Positions 54,430 to 64,000 of a stretch of 64,000 nucleotides of DNA are shown here, piece after piece. The DNA comes from Oscarella lobularis (lineage: Eukaryota; Porifera; Homoscleromorpha; Homosclerophorida; Oscarellidae), in NCBI RefSeq assembly GCF_947507565.1, contig NC_089194.1:1798001-1862000 (forward strand), given 5' to 3'. The stretch's first letter is position 1; every line of letters starts with the position of its first letter. The notes under the pieces are model-generated. The model did not search any database, was not told where the DNA came from, and was given only the letters and a program-made list of their open reading frames with translations. The position numbers and the translations under genes are program-made.

Positions 54430-57238
54430 ATGGCAAGCACGGAACTCCTCGTTCTCGAAGAGGAGAACGAAATCAAAACGGGCGCCACCTTCGAGAAACT
54501 CGTCTCGGTCGTAACGAAACTATTTGGTGAGTAATATGAGCCGTATTTCGGTTCAATTGCAAACGGTCGTCCGGTCACTTTCTCTTGATTAACCTTTGTC
54601 TAGATCGCGGCGGATTGCGCTCTCCTTCGGTGAAACTCCACCGCGTTCTCTTTCTAATGCACAAGTGGTACGTATCGACCGAAACTCTCGTTTCCATCTT
54701 CACAAAGCAGTAAGAAACGGGGCAGTCTGACGCCTGAACGGGCCGCCAAGACGTCAATTAACCCAGGTATCACGACGTGGGCGACGAGGAGACAATAGAT
54801 CTGAAGCGAATCAAAGCGAAACGCGCAAGCATCGCAGCATCGCTACAGTACAAAGAAAAATAAACCGACTTCCGTATCGACACATTGTGGACCCCCGTTT
54901 TTAGGTATTGGATCGAAGAGTTTCCCGAGCATTTCGAATTCGACTTGGCCGCGCGCAAAGCGGCCGAACATCTTCAAGAAACCATGAAAGCGGACGACAT
55001 CCTCAAAGAAGGAAGGTGCTCGTCATTTCCTCGCGTTCACATCCTCTCATCATAATCACTCGGTCTATTTTAGAGTGCGAATTTCCTCTAATCGATCGAG
55101 TCTCAGTTCGACGAGCTCTTTCCTTCAGCCGCCTGGGAGTCCGGGCGGCGGTCGCGTTGGACGATCGAGAGGACGAACGTCGTTTGCGTTCGATAATATC
55201 GGCGTCGAGGATTTAGCCGAGCAATTGACTCTCATCGATTTCGAGCTATTCAAACTCATACCGGTACTGTACATCCTTTTCGCGCGCTATCTGACGTCAC
55301 CGTGACGTGTGAGGGTGATTTCTTTAGTTCGAGGAATGGGCTTTGTATGGAAAACACGCGAAGCCGCTCAACTGTCCTACACTTCAAGACGCCGTTTCGC
55401 GTTTCAATGGAATTTCGCGATGGATTCAGGCGCGGATTCTGAGCGAAAGGACGCCTTACGAACGGGCGAAATCCATATCGCATTTTATAGCTGTTGCACA
55501 GGTGACTCGCTCTTTCCTATAAATTTTTAATTCAATCCGCTTTTTAGCATTTGAAATCGCTTGATAATTTTAATACTTTGGTTGCCGTTGTTGGATCGCT
55601 GAGCAGTTCGTCTATTGCCCGGCTCAAATTGACTTTTCAGGAATTATCCAAAAATGATAAAAAGGTTTCTAACTAGTCTCCTTTAGTAATTGTATTAAAT
55701 ATGATAATTTCAGGCGTTGAAGAGCCTTCAGGCGGATGTTAGCAGTGACGGAAATTATTCACAATACAGAAAATATATAGCTGCTATTCCTCGCTACAAA
55801 TTTGCTTTTCCTGTCATGTAAGTTCATTGAGTGTGTATATGTATCCTTCTTATTTGTGACTATAGTGGTATTGTCCTCAAAGACCTCGTAGCAACGCATG
55901 CAGCACTAAAAGACAAAGATGAAAATGGGTTTATTAACGTGAGAAAGCTCACCCAGCTCTATCAATACTTTGAAGACATCCACTCGTATCAATGGAATAA
56001 TCCAAAGTTTCTTGGCCAACCTGAACTTCTTGACATTCTCAGGGTAACGTAGTTGAGCGCCATAAATAGTTAGATTTCATTTTGAATTTGTAGGTTTCTT
56101 TGCAACCCCGATTTTCCGAGGAAGAGCTCTACGAACTTTCTCTGATGCGAGAAGCACGACCAACAAAGACAGCTTCTATAGATACGGTCTTGCGTTTAAA
56201 TTTTAATTTTAATTTTAAACTTACACTATTGATTTTTTTAGCTGATGGAAACCGAGGATAGCTTGTTCAGTGATTGGGCGTCAGGAGTTGAACGCAATGT
56301 CAATGAGGCCGTTCTGAAGAGACACATAACCCTGATGGTTGATGTACGTCTGTCCTAGACATGTTTAGCTGAAGTATAAGGATTTTCTTTAGGCTGTTTT
56401 TCGGGCTTACGACACCGATAAAAACGGCTGCATATCTATTGAAGAATTTACTGAATTATCAACCCATTTTCCCTTTATTGATGCCTTTGCCGTTTTGGAC
56501 GCCAATAAGTAATACTTTATAGTCCAGGTAGTTGATCAATTATGAGTTTATTCGTTTAGTGACGGTGTAATCAGTCGAACTGAAATGAGAGACTACTTCT
56601 ATCGGGCTAACCTTCCCCTACTCCGCGAAAGTTTTAATCACACGTTCCAAGAGGCTACATTCTTTTCCCGCACTTACTGCTATCATTGTGACGGCCTGGT
56701 ATGAAAAAAACAGTTTATCATATCTCACTAGGTAGAGAGTCTTTTGGCTTTGCAGTTGTGGGGCCTTCTGAAGCAGGGCTTCAAGTGCAAAGGATGTGGA
56801 ATCAATTGCCACAAGCATTGCAAAGATCTAGTTGTTGTTGAATGTAGAAGAGAGAAACGTAACATAATCAAGTTATTTATCCAATAATCAGGCTACGTTT
56901 TTTATTTAGTTGATTCGCCTCTAACTTTGAAAAAACGCAAGGCTGGGAGAAATCGTTCTCTGCCAGCTTCAATCGACGTGATGTCAAATCCAGGCTATAT
57001 GAATAACGGGCCAGATTCTCCTAGCAAGGAACGACTCACTAAATTGGAGGAAGATCACGTGAAAACTCTAACGGAAAACACTCGACTCAGAATGCAATTG
57101 ACTACAGTAACAAAAAAGCTGGAAGTGTGCGAGGAAGAATTAACTCAGATGAAGAGAAAAATGGAAACAATTCGACAGGAAACAATTGATTACGTCCTCA
57201 GGCACTTACACGAGCCCTTCGACGGTTCAGACGTTTAG
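54430..57238 (+). CDS. RasGRP-type Ras guanine nucleotide exchange factor (REM, CDC25, EF-hands, C1)
   Basis: Starts at ATG 54430 ([18 protein letters not shown]). The REM/N-motif is [14 protein letters not shown]. The CDC25 catalytic domain spans about 55190-56060 ([72 protein letters not shown]). Two EF-hands follow ([29 protein letters not shown] at about 56400-56600). A C1 finger comes next ([20 protein letters not shown] then [22 protein letters not shown]) with its Cys/His set. The last exon is a coiled coil ([20 protein letters not shown]) ending at 57238. In RasGRPs the C1 domain recruits the protein to diacylglycerol and the EF-hands tie activity to Ca2+, switching on Ras/Rap. The architecture and C-terminal coiled coil match RasGRP1/3. 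Confidence 0.93.
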
Positions 57239-57616
57239 AAATTTATACGTTTTTAAGCTAAGTTAAATTTTATGCACTGCAGTTTTTAGAGGCAAGGTTC
57301 GTTTCTAAGCAACAAAGATAGTAAGAGCGAATACGGGTGTTTATAGTTCCCGTAGAACCGTGCCACGTGTCGACTAAAATCTCCCCTCAAAAGAGTCCTC
57401 CGAGGCCATTCCTGCACTAGCGGACCAATCATAGGTGATTTTTATAGCGTAACACTGCTTCTTGGTCTGCAACAAGCAACGTAACGTCGAGTACGAGCTT
57501 CTAACCCCGTGTTTTTTTACTTCCAAAGTTCAAATGAAGTGCTAAGAGGATCTATGACCTATTTCTAACTCTACGGTAAGCCTGTATAGTACAACGATCC
57601 GGGGAGGGGCCCCCCT
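57239..57616. other. Convergent 3' flanks of RasGRP and the phosphatase-like gene
   Basis: 378 bases with no supported gene. It contains CACGTG (about 57364) and short AT-rich stretches. Confidence 0.35.
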
Positions 57617-59310
57617 CTAATACAATCCGTCGTCCAACATAACGTTCCTTTTCGGCTTTTCTTTTTCCACCGAAACTTCCTTTTTTGACGTCGTAGTCGA
57701 CGTTTTTCGTCCAAAAAGCGAAAATTTTTTCTTTTTATCTGACGCCCCGCCTCCAAACCAAGACCTCCGCCTACTTTTCTTTTTCTCGCCACTGCCACTC
57801 TCCTTCTCTTGAATTTCAACCGGTGCTGCTTCCGGGAATAAAATTGCGTGAAGCACGCGATGAATAAAGTCGAATTGACTGCTCGTTTCGACCAAGCAAG
57901 GCCGTTGATTTCTCATCAAAGTCAGAAGAGAATCCACAAAAAATTCCTCTCCATTTTTGACGTCATCATGATCGTCATTTTCTAATAATTCCAAAGCTCC
58001 AAGAATACAGCAAAACGATCCACATCGACCCGTTCCCAAAAATCCGTGCACCAAAACCGGCTAAAAAATCGAATTTCCAAAAGTTAATTTAGTTGATATT
58101 AATTCTCACCTGATCCTTGCTAACTTTCTTGTAATTATTTCGAATGAGCGTTGCGAAATCGGCGACGTTTAAAACCGATTTTGGAACGCCGTGATCCGGC
58201 CATTCTGCGTATTGATACAGTGTGACGGATCGTGATTCGGCGCTTCGCGATTCCTCGAGAACGAAGTCGCGTGCTTTGACTCCCGCAACGATTTCGTTTC
58301 TCAACGGCGAACTGACGACTTTGAGTCCACCCGGGACCCATCGCGCCGGTTTTCCTCTAGAGTATGACTGAGCTGCTAGCCCATACTCATCTCCATCTCC
58401 ACTAGAATCAGGCCAGTATCTAAACGCAGATATATTATTTTTATTTTTCCGAGCTCTTTTCGTCTTACTCTTCGCATTTGATTTCTCCGTTTTCAATCGT
58501 CTTTGTTAGCATTACGATGATTCTGACGTTGTTCTCCCATATCATTCTACAAATACGTCAATTTTAGTTGAAAACGATTTTTTATATACTGTCACCTCCA
58601 AAAGTCTTGATAGGTGTCTTCCAACGGGGACTGAGCGACGATAAACTTCGTTGGACAATTAGGAATTTTCACGTGACTGAAATTATTGATAAATCAATTG
58701 ATTTGGACGGGCTTTTAGTCTACCTTGCGTTGATGTAATCAGATCCCTGAGCACCGTCAATTAGAGTCAGTTTTACTCGGCTGTGCTCCGGAGGCAAGCA
58801 CGTTAGCCCTTCGTGATTTTTAAATTTATTTTCCGGAAGCCTGTAGGAGGAACGACGTCAAGTCCTAAATGATTTTTTTCTTTATTTTCTTACGTCGCTG
58901 TTCTGAAATCGTGAGCGTGGTTTTCGTCTTTGGCAATTATTTGACGAAATTCTTCCTCGAGTGATTCTCCGTTTTTCAGTCTTTCGTATCTTTGTTTGAG
59001 CGTTTCAGTGTGATCCTTTTTGGGCGGTGTTTTCTTTGTGTCCGTCTCATGAACATCATCCTCTGCTTCATTCTCCTCGGGAATTGTGTCCGTACTGCTT
59101 TGAGATACAGAACGACTTCTAAGCGACGGTTTTCGCTTTCTCTTTTGCTTGGGTCTCTCCTTTGTAAGATGAGACAAGCTGGAAGAACTTGATATACTCC
59201 CCTAAGGAGAAAGTCGTCAAAATTTTCCATTTCTACATTTAGCTATATACAGAAATATCATCAAACTCCTTGTATGGAGATGGAGTCTCCTGTATAAACG
59301 AAGTTTCCAT
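57617..59310 (-). CDS. Protein tyrosine phosphatase domain protein, predicted inactive (pseudophosphatase)
   Basis: Starts at ATG 59310 (METSFIQETPSPYKEFDD). A basic, Ser-rich N-terminus (KQKRKRKPSLRSRSVSQSS) leads to LEEEFRQIIAKDENHAHDFR, the usual entry into a PTP domain. The fold then follows in order: HSRVKLTLIDGAQGSDYINA, KFIVAQSPLEDTYQDFWR, MIWENNVRIIVMLTKTIENG, YWPDSSG, SVTLYQYAEWPDHGVPKS with the WPD loop intact, and the P-loop PVLVHGFLGTGRCGS at about 58030-58060. The P-loop should be HCxxGxGR(S/T)G, but the nucleophile Cys is Gly (codon GGA) and the Ser/Thr is Cys; the Arg is kept. The domain therefore should bind but not cleave phosphotyrosine. The tail is Lys/Ser-rich (SRRRSWFGGGASDKKKKFSL). 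It lies 21 bases behind the stop of the LRR gene. Confidence 0.9.
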
Positions 59311-59331
59311 TTCTAAACGCACGAACCATGT

Positions 59332-61468
59332 CTAATCTTCTGATGACGAACTTTTGAACATACCGTCTTTTTCAAATATTGCCATTTCATCGTCCTGTTG
59401 CGCAAGCAAGCGAAGACCGAGAAACTTATCAGCTGCTTTTCTCACAGCTCGTTTTCTCCTCTCCATCGTATCATCGTCGTCCAGTTTCTTCAATTTTTGC
59501 TGGCCAGCTGCTTGGAAGGCTTCGACAGCAGCCACAGCAGCTTCCCTAACACAACCAAATTAAATTTTTTATTCCTTAGAACGGTGGTTGTGACTTTGTT
59601 TCGGAGGAAGGCAGAGAGTCCATTGCTCTAGCAGACTGACCCCAGCTTGACGTGGGGGAACGAAAAACGGTCTAAAAATAACTGAAAAAAATTTTTAAGT
59701 AGTTGGCTTTGCCATACCGATCCAGCTTTCGTCGGTAGTTCGTCCTCTTGTCGTGCGGTAATAGGCATAATATTGCCTGATTTCGATTTTCTCAGGACGT
59801 CATTGCGATCTGCCTTTGCACGTTTCTTCGTAATTTCTCCCCCAAGACTAGTCAGACCAGTGTCTTGCAAAGAATTAACCAACTGGGAATTAGGAAAGAA
59901 AGAGCTAAGCATGGCTACAAAGGTACTCGTTCGTTAGACCCACTTCCTGCATTCCTTCTTCAGTCATAGCTGAATTGTGGACGTCGAGCTTTCTCAACGT
60001 TGAATTATGCTTGGCTAGAACCTCGACAAATCTCTTTCCGGCTTCGTCAGTGAAGTCATTCTATTTGGCATTGATTTTTCTGCGTACAGTAAGTCGTGCA
60101 CTCAAAACTTACTTCTGCTATGAAAAGACTTCGAAGGGATTGATTTTTCGCGAGAGCTGCAGCTAATTGCGAAGCTCCATCGTTACGAATTTCATTTCCA
60201 GACACAATGAGCTTTTCCAGTGTCTCGCTTTCTAGCAGGGAGCTCGCCAAAATGACGGCTCCTTCGTCTCCAATACGGTTATCAGCCAGACCAAGCGACT
60301 TTAGCGCTAATAAAGAGCTCCGTTATTTCTATATACGCATACTCAAAGCGTCTCTTTATACTCGTATTTTTCCTCAAAGCCTGAGCGATCTTTTTTGCTC
60401 CGACATCGCTTATGGCATTTCCTCCGAGTCCCAACGACTCCAACTTGCAGACTTTAGCTTCTACGTCTTCCTCTGTTTCCGTTTTTCCTTGCAACATCTC
60501 TGCGAGAGAGTTGACGGCTCGATCGGAAATTCCATTTCCTCCCAGAGCCAGCCACCTCAAGTGAGACTCGTCGGCGTTGGAAAGCAAAGCCTCAGCAATA
60601 GCACTTGCTCCAATATCGCCAATATGGTTACACCCAAGCTGAAAGACGTAAATTAGAGATTTCTTATAAAATTCTCCAACTTTACTCCCAGCCACTCGAT
60701 GGTCGAATTTTCTTTGAGCCCTTTTGCTAGCGCTTCAGCTCCTTCAGCGAAAATTCGGTTATGCCACAGAGATAAACCGATAAGAGTAGAATTATTTGAG
60801 AGGCATCTTCCAAGAGATTCAGCTCCCTTATCCGATATGCAGTTCTCTCTTGAAATAATAGGTGAATGTACAGCGAGAGCGCAGTTGGGTTCTCACCCTA
60901 GTTCTAATGTTAGAAGTCTAGTGTTTGCCTGCAAAGCTTCAGCCAAAGCAGTCGCTCCCTCGTCGCTAATTCCGCACTTATTGACGACCAAGTGTTGAAG
61001 CGTGATAGTAGTTTTATTCTTCAAAATCTAAAATCTCCAAAAATAGTATAAAAATTTAAGAAACTCTTCCACCAAACCTGGGCCAGACAAATAGCTCCCG
61101 CATTACCTAGCGGATTTCCCCTTTGATGCGGAACGCTTGCAGTGGACTACAACGTTAGCTCTTGGGCGTGTCAATGCAATGAATGGGGTGTGGTTTCGCC
61201 TTACGAATTCCAATCGTCTCAGTCGACTCTTTTTTAACGGATTGCTTAGCGAATCAACGATAGCTTGAGCACCCACGTGGCTGATATCGCAACCGCCGAG
61301 TTTGAGAATGCGCGCTCTCGTATTCGTTCGCAGCGCCTCGGCGAGGGCCACCGCCCCCCGATCTCCCGCGCTCGAATTTTCGCAGTTCACCTCGACGTAC
61401 GTGCGATCGTTTTCCGCAACGCGTTGCACGTTATCGCGAAGCTTCTTGGACGATTCCGCTGCGCCCAT
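59332..61468 (-). CDS. Leucine-rich repeat protein, ribonuclease-inhibitor type (NLR/RNI-like LRRs)
   Basis: Starts at ATG 61468 (MGAAESSKKLRDNVQRVA). Nearly the whole protein is RNI-type LRRs of about 28 residues with alternating beta/alpha pattern: ALAEALRTNTRARILKLGGC, GAQAIVDSLSN, LGCNHIGDIGASAIAEALLS, LRWLALGGNGISDRAVNSLA, LESLGLGGNAISDVGAKKIA, and LEKLIVSGNEIRNDGASQLA. Most introns fall at a similar place in each repeat, as expected from duplication of an LRR exon. After the LRRs a Lys/Ala-rich stretch (KKRAKADRNDVLRKSKSGN; ERRKRAVRKAADKFLGLRLL) ends FKSSSSED at 59332. There is no NACHT or other effector domain upstream. The function is unknown. An in-frame junction into the phosphatase gene is possible. 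Confidence 0.85.
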
Positions 61469-61721
61469 GACGATCCTCCGGCACGAAGTTTCCCTCCCCC
61501 GGATTAGTGGGAGACGATCAATAATTGATAAGGCACTTATTGAAATTGACGCCATGACCAATGCGGAAAATTAAAAATAATAATGAATTCAATTTACTGA
61601 TACATTTATTGGAATTGACGTCACGACAGACACGGAAAATTTATATTAATACAATCAATGATCAATAAGGTACTAACACATTTATTAGAAAGGACGTCAC
61701 AACAAACACGGAAAATTAATA
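61469..61721. other. LRR gene 5' flank and NUSAP1 3' flank
   Basis: A short pattern around GACGTCACGACAGACACGGAAAATTTA occurs about three times between 61550 and 61720, each beside AATTAATATTAAT. No gene seen. The repeated GACGTCA motifs could be CRE-like sites. Confidence 0.4.
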
Positions 61722-62581
61722 TTAATAGGCAAGTTCTCGTCTTCCTTGAATCATCTTTTCTCTTTTCGTTTTCTGATCCATTGCCTTCTGCTTCCGCGTT
61801 TTATTTCTACGAGAATTATTTATTATTAACAAACATTTTTATTTATTTATTTTCCAAGTGTCCTTACTTGATATCAATCTTTCTCTCCTTTGGATCTTCT
61901 CTGACTATTTTTCCTTTGTATGGCTTATAAGACAATGGGCGAGAAAGGCTCGCTTTCAAATCAAAAGCAATTTTAGGCTTTGTTGTAGATCCAAAAGCAA
62001 AGGGAGATTCTAAAAATCAATACATAGATTTTATTCTAATCAAGACGTACGGGAATACTTAGAGGAGTTTTCCAATTAAATTTTGGAGATTTCATTTCAG
62101 CGCTTTTTGGTTTTATTTTTGGAGTGAAATTCATCATTTTTTGACGTCTTTCTTCCTTTCGTTTTGCGTAATCTTCAATGGATTCCATTCGTTGAAAATT
62201 TCGCTCGTGAATGCCAGTAAAGCGAGGAATTTTAGACACTACGAAAGATGTTTACTTAAAATTAGAGAAAATCGATCAATTTGCCTTTTGTTTTGACCAC
62301 TCCACGATCTTTTTTAGGAGAAACGCTGAACGTTTGCCTTCGAGCAGGTAAAACCGATTTTTTCGGCGATTTCGGAGTCGATTTTGGCACTCCATAGTAT
62401 TCGATAAGTTTCTGCTTCATTTCTTCGTTCTAACGACCAAGTTTTGAAACGATAACGGTTCGAAGAAGACGCGTACTTTGCCGTTGGCTTTTATTTTTAG
62501 ACGTTTGCACAGTTTCTGAAGCTGAGGGCGCTTCATCGTAGAAATCGTCGCCGAATCGAATGATTCCGTTGCTTCGCTCAT
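61722..62581 (-). CDS. NUSAP1: Nucleolar and spindle-associated protein 1 (short form)
   Basis: Starts at ATG 62581 (MSEATESFDSATISTMKRPQ). The N-terminus is SAP-like (LQKLCKRLKIKANGK, EEMKQKLIEYYGVP). Lys/Pro-rich segments follow (KSTPKSPKKSVLPARRQTFS). One exon reads VSKIPRFTGIHERNFQRMES then IEDYAKRKEERRQKMMN, matching the human FKKLHEAHFKEMESIDQY region. The diagnostic box FDLKASLSRPLSYKPYKGKI lies at about 61905-61965, and a spliced basic end (KTRKQKAMDQKTKREKM) stops at 61722. NUSAP1 binds microtubules and chromatin at the mitotic spindle. The protein is about half the length of the human one but keeps both ends. Confidence 0.87.
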
Positions 62582-62670
62582 TGTTTTTCGTTCAAACGTA
62601 TACGGGATCGTCGAGCGCTCGACGATTGGCCAGAATTGGTCAGGGCGTGTTTAGCGCACGCGACCACTCG
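62582..62670. promoter_or_regulatory. Bidirectional promoter between NUSAP1 and PRDX5
   Basis: 89 bases between divergent start codons (146 if PRDX5 starts at its second ATG). It contains ATTGG (reverse CCAAT) twice, at about 62624 and 62635. Confidence 0.5.
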
Positions 62671-63530
62671 ATGCTTTGTTCTCGTTTTGTCACGAAACGA
62701 ACGTTCTTCCTCAGCTCAGCACTCAGAATGGCAATAAACGTAAACAAGAGCACATTTCCGTAGAGACAGAGTTCAAACTAGGCTCCTAATTCAGATAGGA
62801 GACCGACTTCCTTCAATAAACGTCTTCGAAGACACCCCAGCCACTAAAGTCAACTTAGCCGAATTGTTTTCGGGCAAAAAAGGCATCCTCTTTGCAGTTC
62901 CAGGTGCATTCACACCGGGATGCTCGAAAGTGAGTCGTCGCGAGACTCTAGCCTAAAAATCGTCGAAAAATCTTTTTTTAGACTCACCTACCAGGCTACG
63001 TCCAAGATTTCGATAAAATCAAAGTATCTAGGCAACGTTTATTGATCAATTTGATAAGTTTGGCTGTCTAAGGCAAAGGGCGTTGAAGTGATTGCTTGCA
63101 TTTCCGTCAATGATCCGTTTGTTATGGCAGCTTGGGGCGAAAATCAAAAAGCGGGAGGAAAAGTCTAAAAAATACGAATTTTTTTGACAACCATGTTATT
63201 AATTAAAAATGGGTTTGGGTTTAGGTTCGTATGCTTGCTGACACTACTGGCGAATTTACAAAAGTGAGAATTTTTTGAAAAGTTTTTTCTGGTTTTGATT
63301 CGTTTTGGATTAGAAAATTGGAATGGATCTGGATTTGGCGGCTTTTTTGGGAAACGTGCGTTCAAAACGGTAGAATAGACACATTTTGTTAATAATTAAA
63401 ATTTAATAATTTCGTACTAATCAGCTATTCAATGGTGATTGATGATGGGGTTGTCACAGCCTTGAATGTTGAGCCAGATGGCAAGGGTCTCACGTGCAGT
63501 TTGTCAAACGAAATATTGAGCCAATTGTGA
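62671..63530 (+). CDS. PRDX5: Peroxiredoxin-5
   Basis: Six or seven exons. Two in-frame starts lie in exon 1: ATG 62671 gives a basic, Ser/Phe-rich presequence (MLCSRFVTKRTFFLSSALR) like a mitochondrial targeting peptide, and ATG 62728 gives MAIN-IGDRLPSINVFEDTP, like the human cytosolic form. The peroxidatic motif is VPGAFTPGCSKTHLPGYVQD (Thr and Cys present; exon junction after CSK). Further exons read VEVIACISVNDPFVMAAWGE, VRMLADTTGEFTK, MDLDLAAFLGN and YSMVIDDGVVTALNVEPDG, ending LTCSLSNEILSQL at 63530. The C-terminal SQL is a PTS1-type peroxisomal signal, as in human PRDX5. PRDX5 reduces peroxides and peroxynitrite with thioredoxin. The start choice probably decides mitochondrial versus cytosolic/peroxisomal location. 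The resolving Cys is not strictly conserved across the family and was not assigned with certainty. Confidence 0.95.
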
Positions 63531-63868
63531 GACTTCTAAATCAAGATGGATTCCTCCAAACGCAATTTGAATGTTCGCTTTTTTTGTCAGTCTATAACGC
63601 ACGTTAGGCATGTGATTCGTTTATTTCTTGCAGCATTTCGTCCAGTTCTTGCTTAGATAGAGTTCCATATATGCGTCAATGGACAAGTAAGTGGGGCTAC
63701 ATTGGGCTTTAATTAAACTTGCTTCCTCGTCGTTTTGCACGAATTACGTTTCGCTAATTAGCTAATTGAGGCAACGGCTACGTAGTTGTTCTATTGTCTA
63801 ATGCATTGCATACATAAAGATCCGCGTGATCTCATTTGCAATCACGTGCTGTTCCGGGTGGGGAGAGA
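63531..63868. other. PRDX5 3' flank and upstream region of the last gene
   Basis: 338 bases. A good acceptor (TTATTTCTTGCAG at about 63622-63634) and donor (CAA|GTAAGT at about 63689) frame a possible small exon, perhaps 5'UTR of the gene that starts at 63869. An E-box CACGTG occurs near 63845. No ORF is supported. Confidence 0.3.
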
Positions 63869-64000
63869 ATGGGCGAGTCCAACTTGAAGCAGTGGACTTT
63901 TCTTCTCGTTAATGGAGTCAGCTTAGTGGCGGGCACAGTAGGACTTGCTCTTCTCCTTCTTATGACGCTAGGAAGTGTATACGAAGGTTGGTCCGTCACG
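63869..64000 (+). CDS. N-terminus of a membrane protein, possibly a tetraspanin (truncated by window end)
   Basis: ATG 63869 starts MGESNLKQWTFLLVNGVSLV followed by AGTVGLALLLLMTLGSVYEG, then the window ends at WSVT. The short cytoplasmic stretch with a basic residue, one hydrophobic helix near residues 10-35 and then a polar stretch are like the start of a tetraspanin, but any multi-pass protein is possible. A GAAG|GTTGG donor-like site lies near 63984, so the exon may end there. The evidence is only one helix. Confidence 0.45.
   Translation, partial: MGESNLKQWTFLLVNGVSLVAGTVGLALLLLMTLGSVYEGWSVT

Noticed and set aside
63600-63670. Minus-strand reading GTLSKQELDEMLQEINES, resembling an EF-hand C-terminus (calmodulin/troponin C type)
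   Set aside because: A TGA lies in the same frame four codons upstream and there is no splice acceptor between it and the motif. No other EF-hand exon is seen beside it, so it is probably chance or an unsupported relict.

Overview
The window is animal nuclear DNA packed with genes: about 26 protein-coding genes in 64 kb. Most introns are 35-150 bases, neighbouring genes are often under 100 bases apart, and AT-rich TTAATTAA-type tracts are common in introns. The gene content is metazoan: a TRPC channel, a tetraspanin, a type A-like LGR receptor, RasGRP, SIPA1L, a collagen-like protein, Ly6 domains and DH-PH exchange factors. The compact structure and the divergence of the proteins suggest an early-branching animal. 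A sponge, possibly a homoscleromorph, is my best guess, but the sequence alone does not prove it.

Layout. 1-9040, minus strand: a partial ankyrin-TRPC channel, a TTC28-like TPR/CHAT protein with a C-terminal FYVE finger, and an SH3 fragment. 9041-10346: a GC-rich, spliced-looking stretch with no convincing protein. 10347-20166: a collagen-like secreted protein, a SIPA1-like Rap GAP, an orphan type I membrane protein on the plus strand, and a tetraspanin. 20167-34725, minus: SART1 (with a 41-bp minisatellite in one intron and a tandemly duplicated first exon), a two-pore channel that continues in frame into a C-terminal SH3 domain, and an SMP/C2 extended-synaptotagmin-like protein. 35622-41577: a duplicated Ly6-domain surface protein, a PPP1R14-type PP1 inhibitor, RBM22 head-to-head with EIF3K, and a two-LIM CSRP head-to-head with UXT. 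41644-49609: two tandem DH-PH Rho exchange factors. 50019-64000: GTF2A1, an LGR receptor, RasGRP, a tyrosine pseudophosphatase directly behind an LRR gene, NUSAP1, PRDX5 and the start of a membrane protein.

Housekeeping genes (SART1, RBM22, EIF3K, UXT, GTF2A1, NUSAP1, PRDX5) are interleaved with signalling genes. Several bear on small-GTPase control (SIPA1L for Rap, RasGRP for Ras, two DH-PH proteins for Rho) or on calcium and membrane-contact signalling (TRPC, two-pore channel, E-Syt-like protein), but I see no evidence that they form one pathway. The observations most worth checking are the two-pore channel-SH3 architecture, the catalytically dead phosphatase that may be fused to the LRR gene, the possible fusion of the two DH-PH genes across a stop codon that sits inside a splice donor, the duplicated SART1 first exon, and the unexplained 9.2-10.1 kb stretch.

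Exon boundaries were read by eye from reading frame and GT/AG signals. Gene ends given by start and stop codons are firmer than internal junctions.
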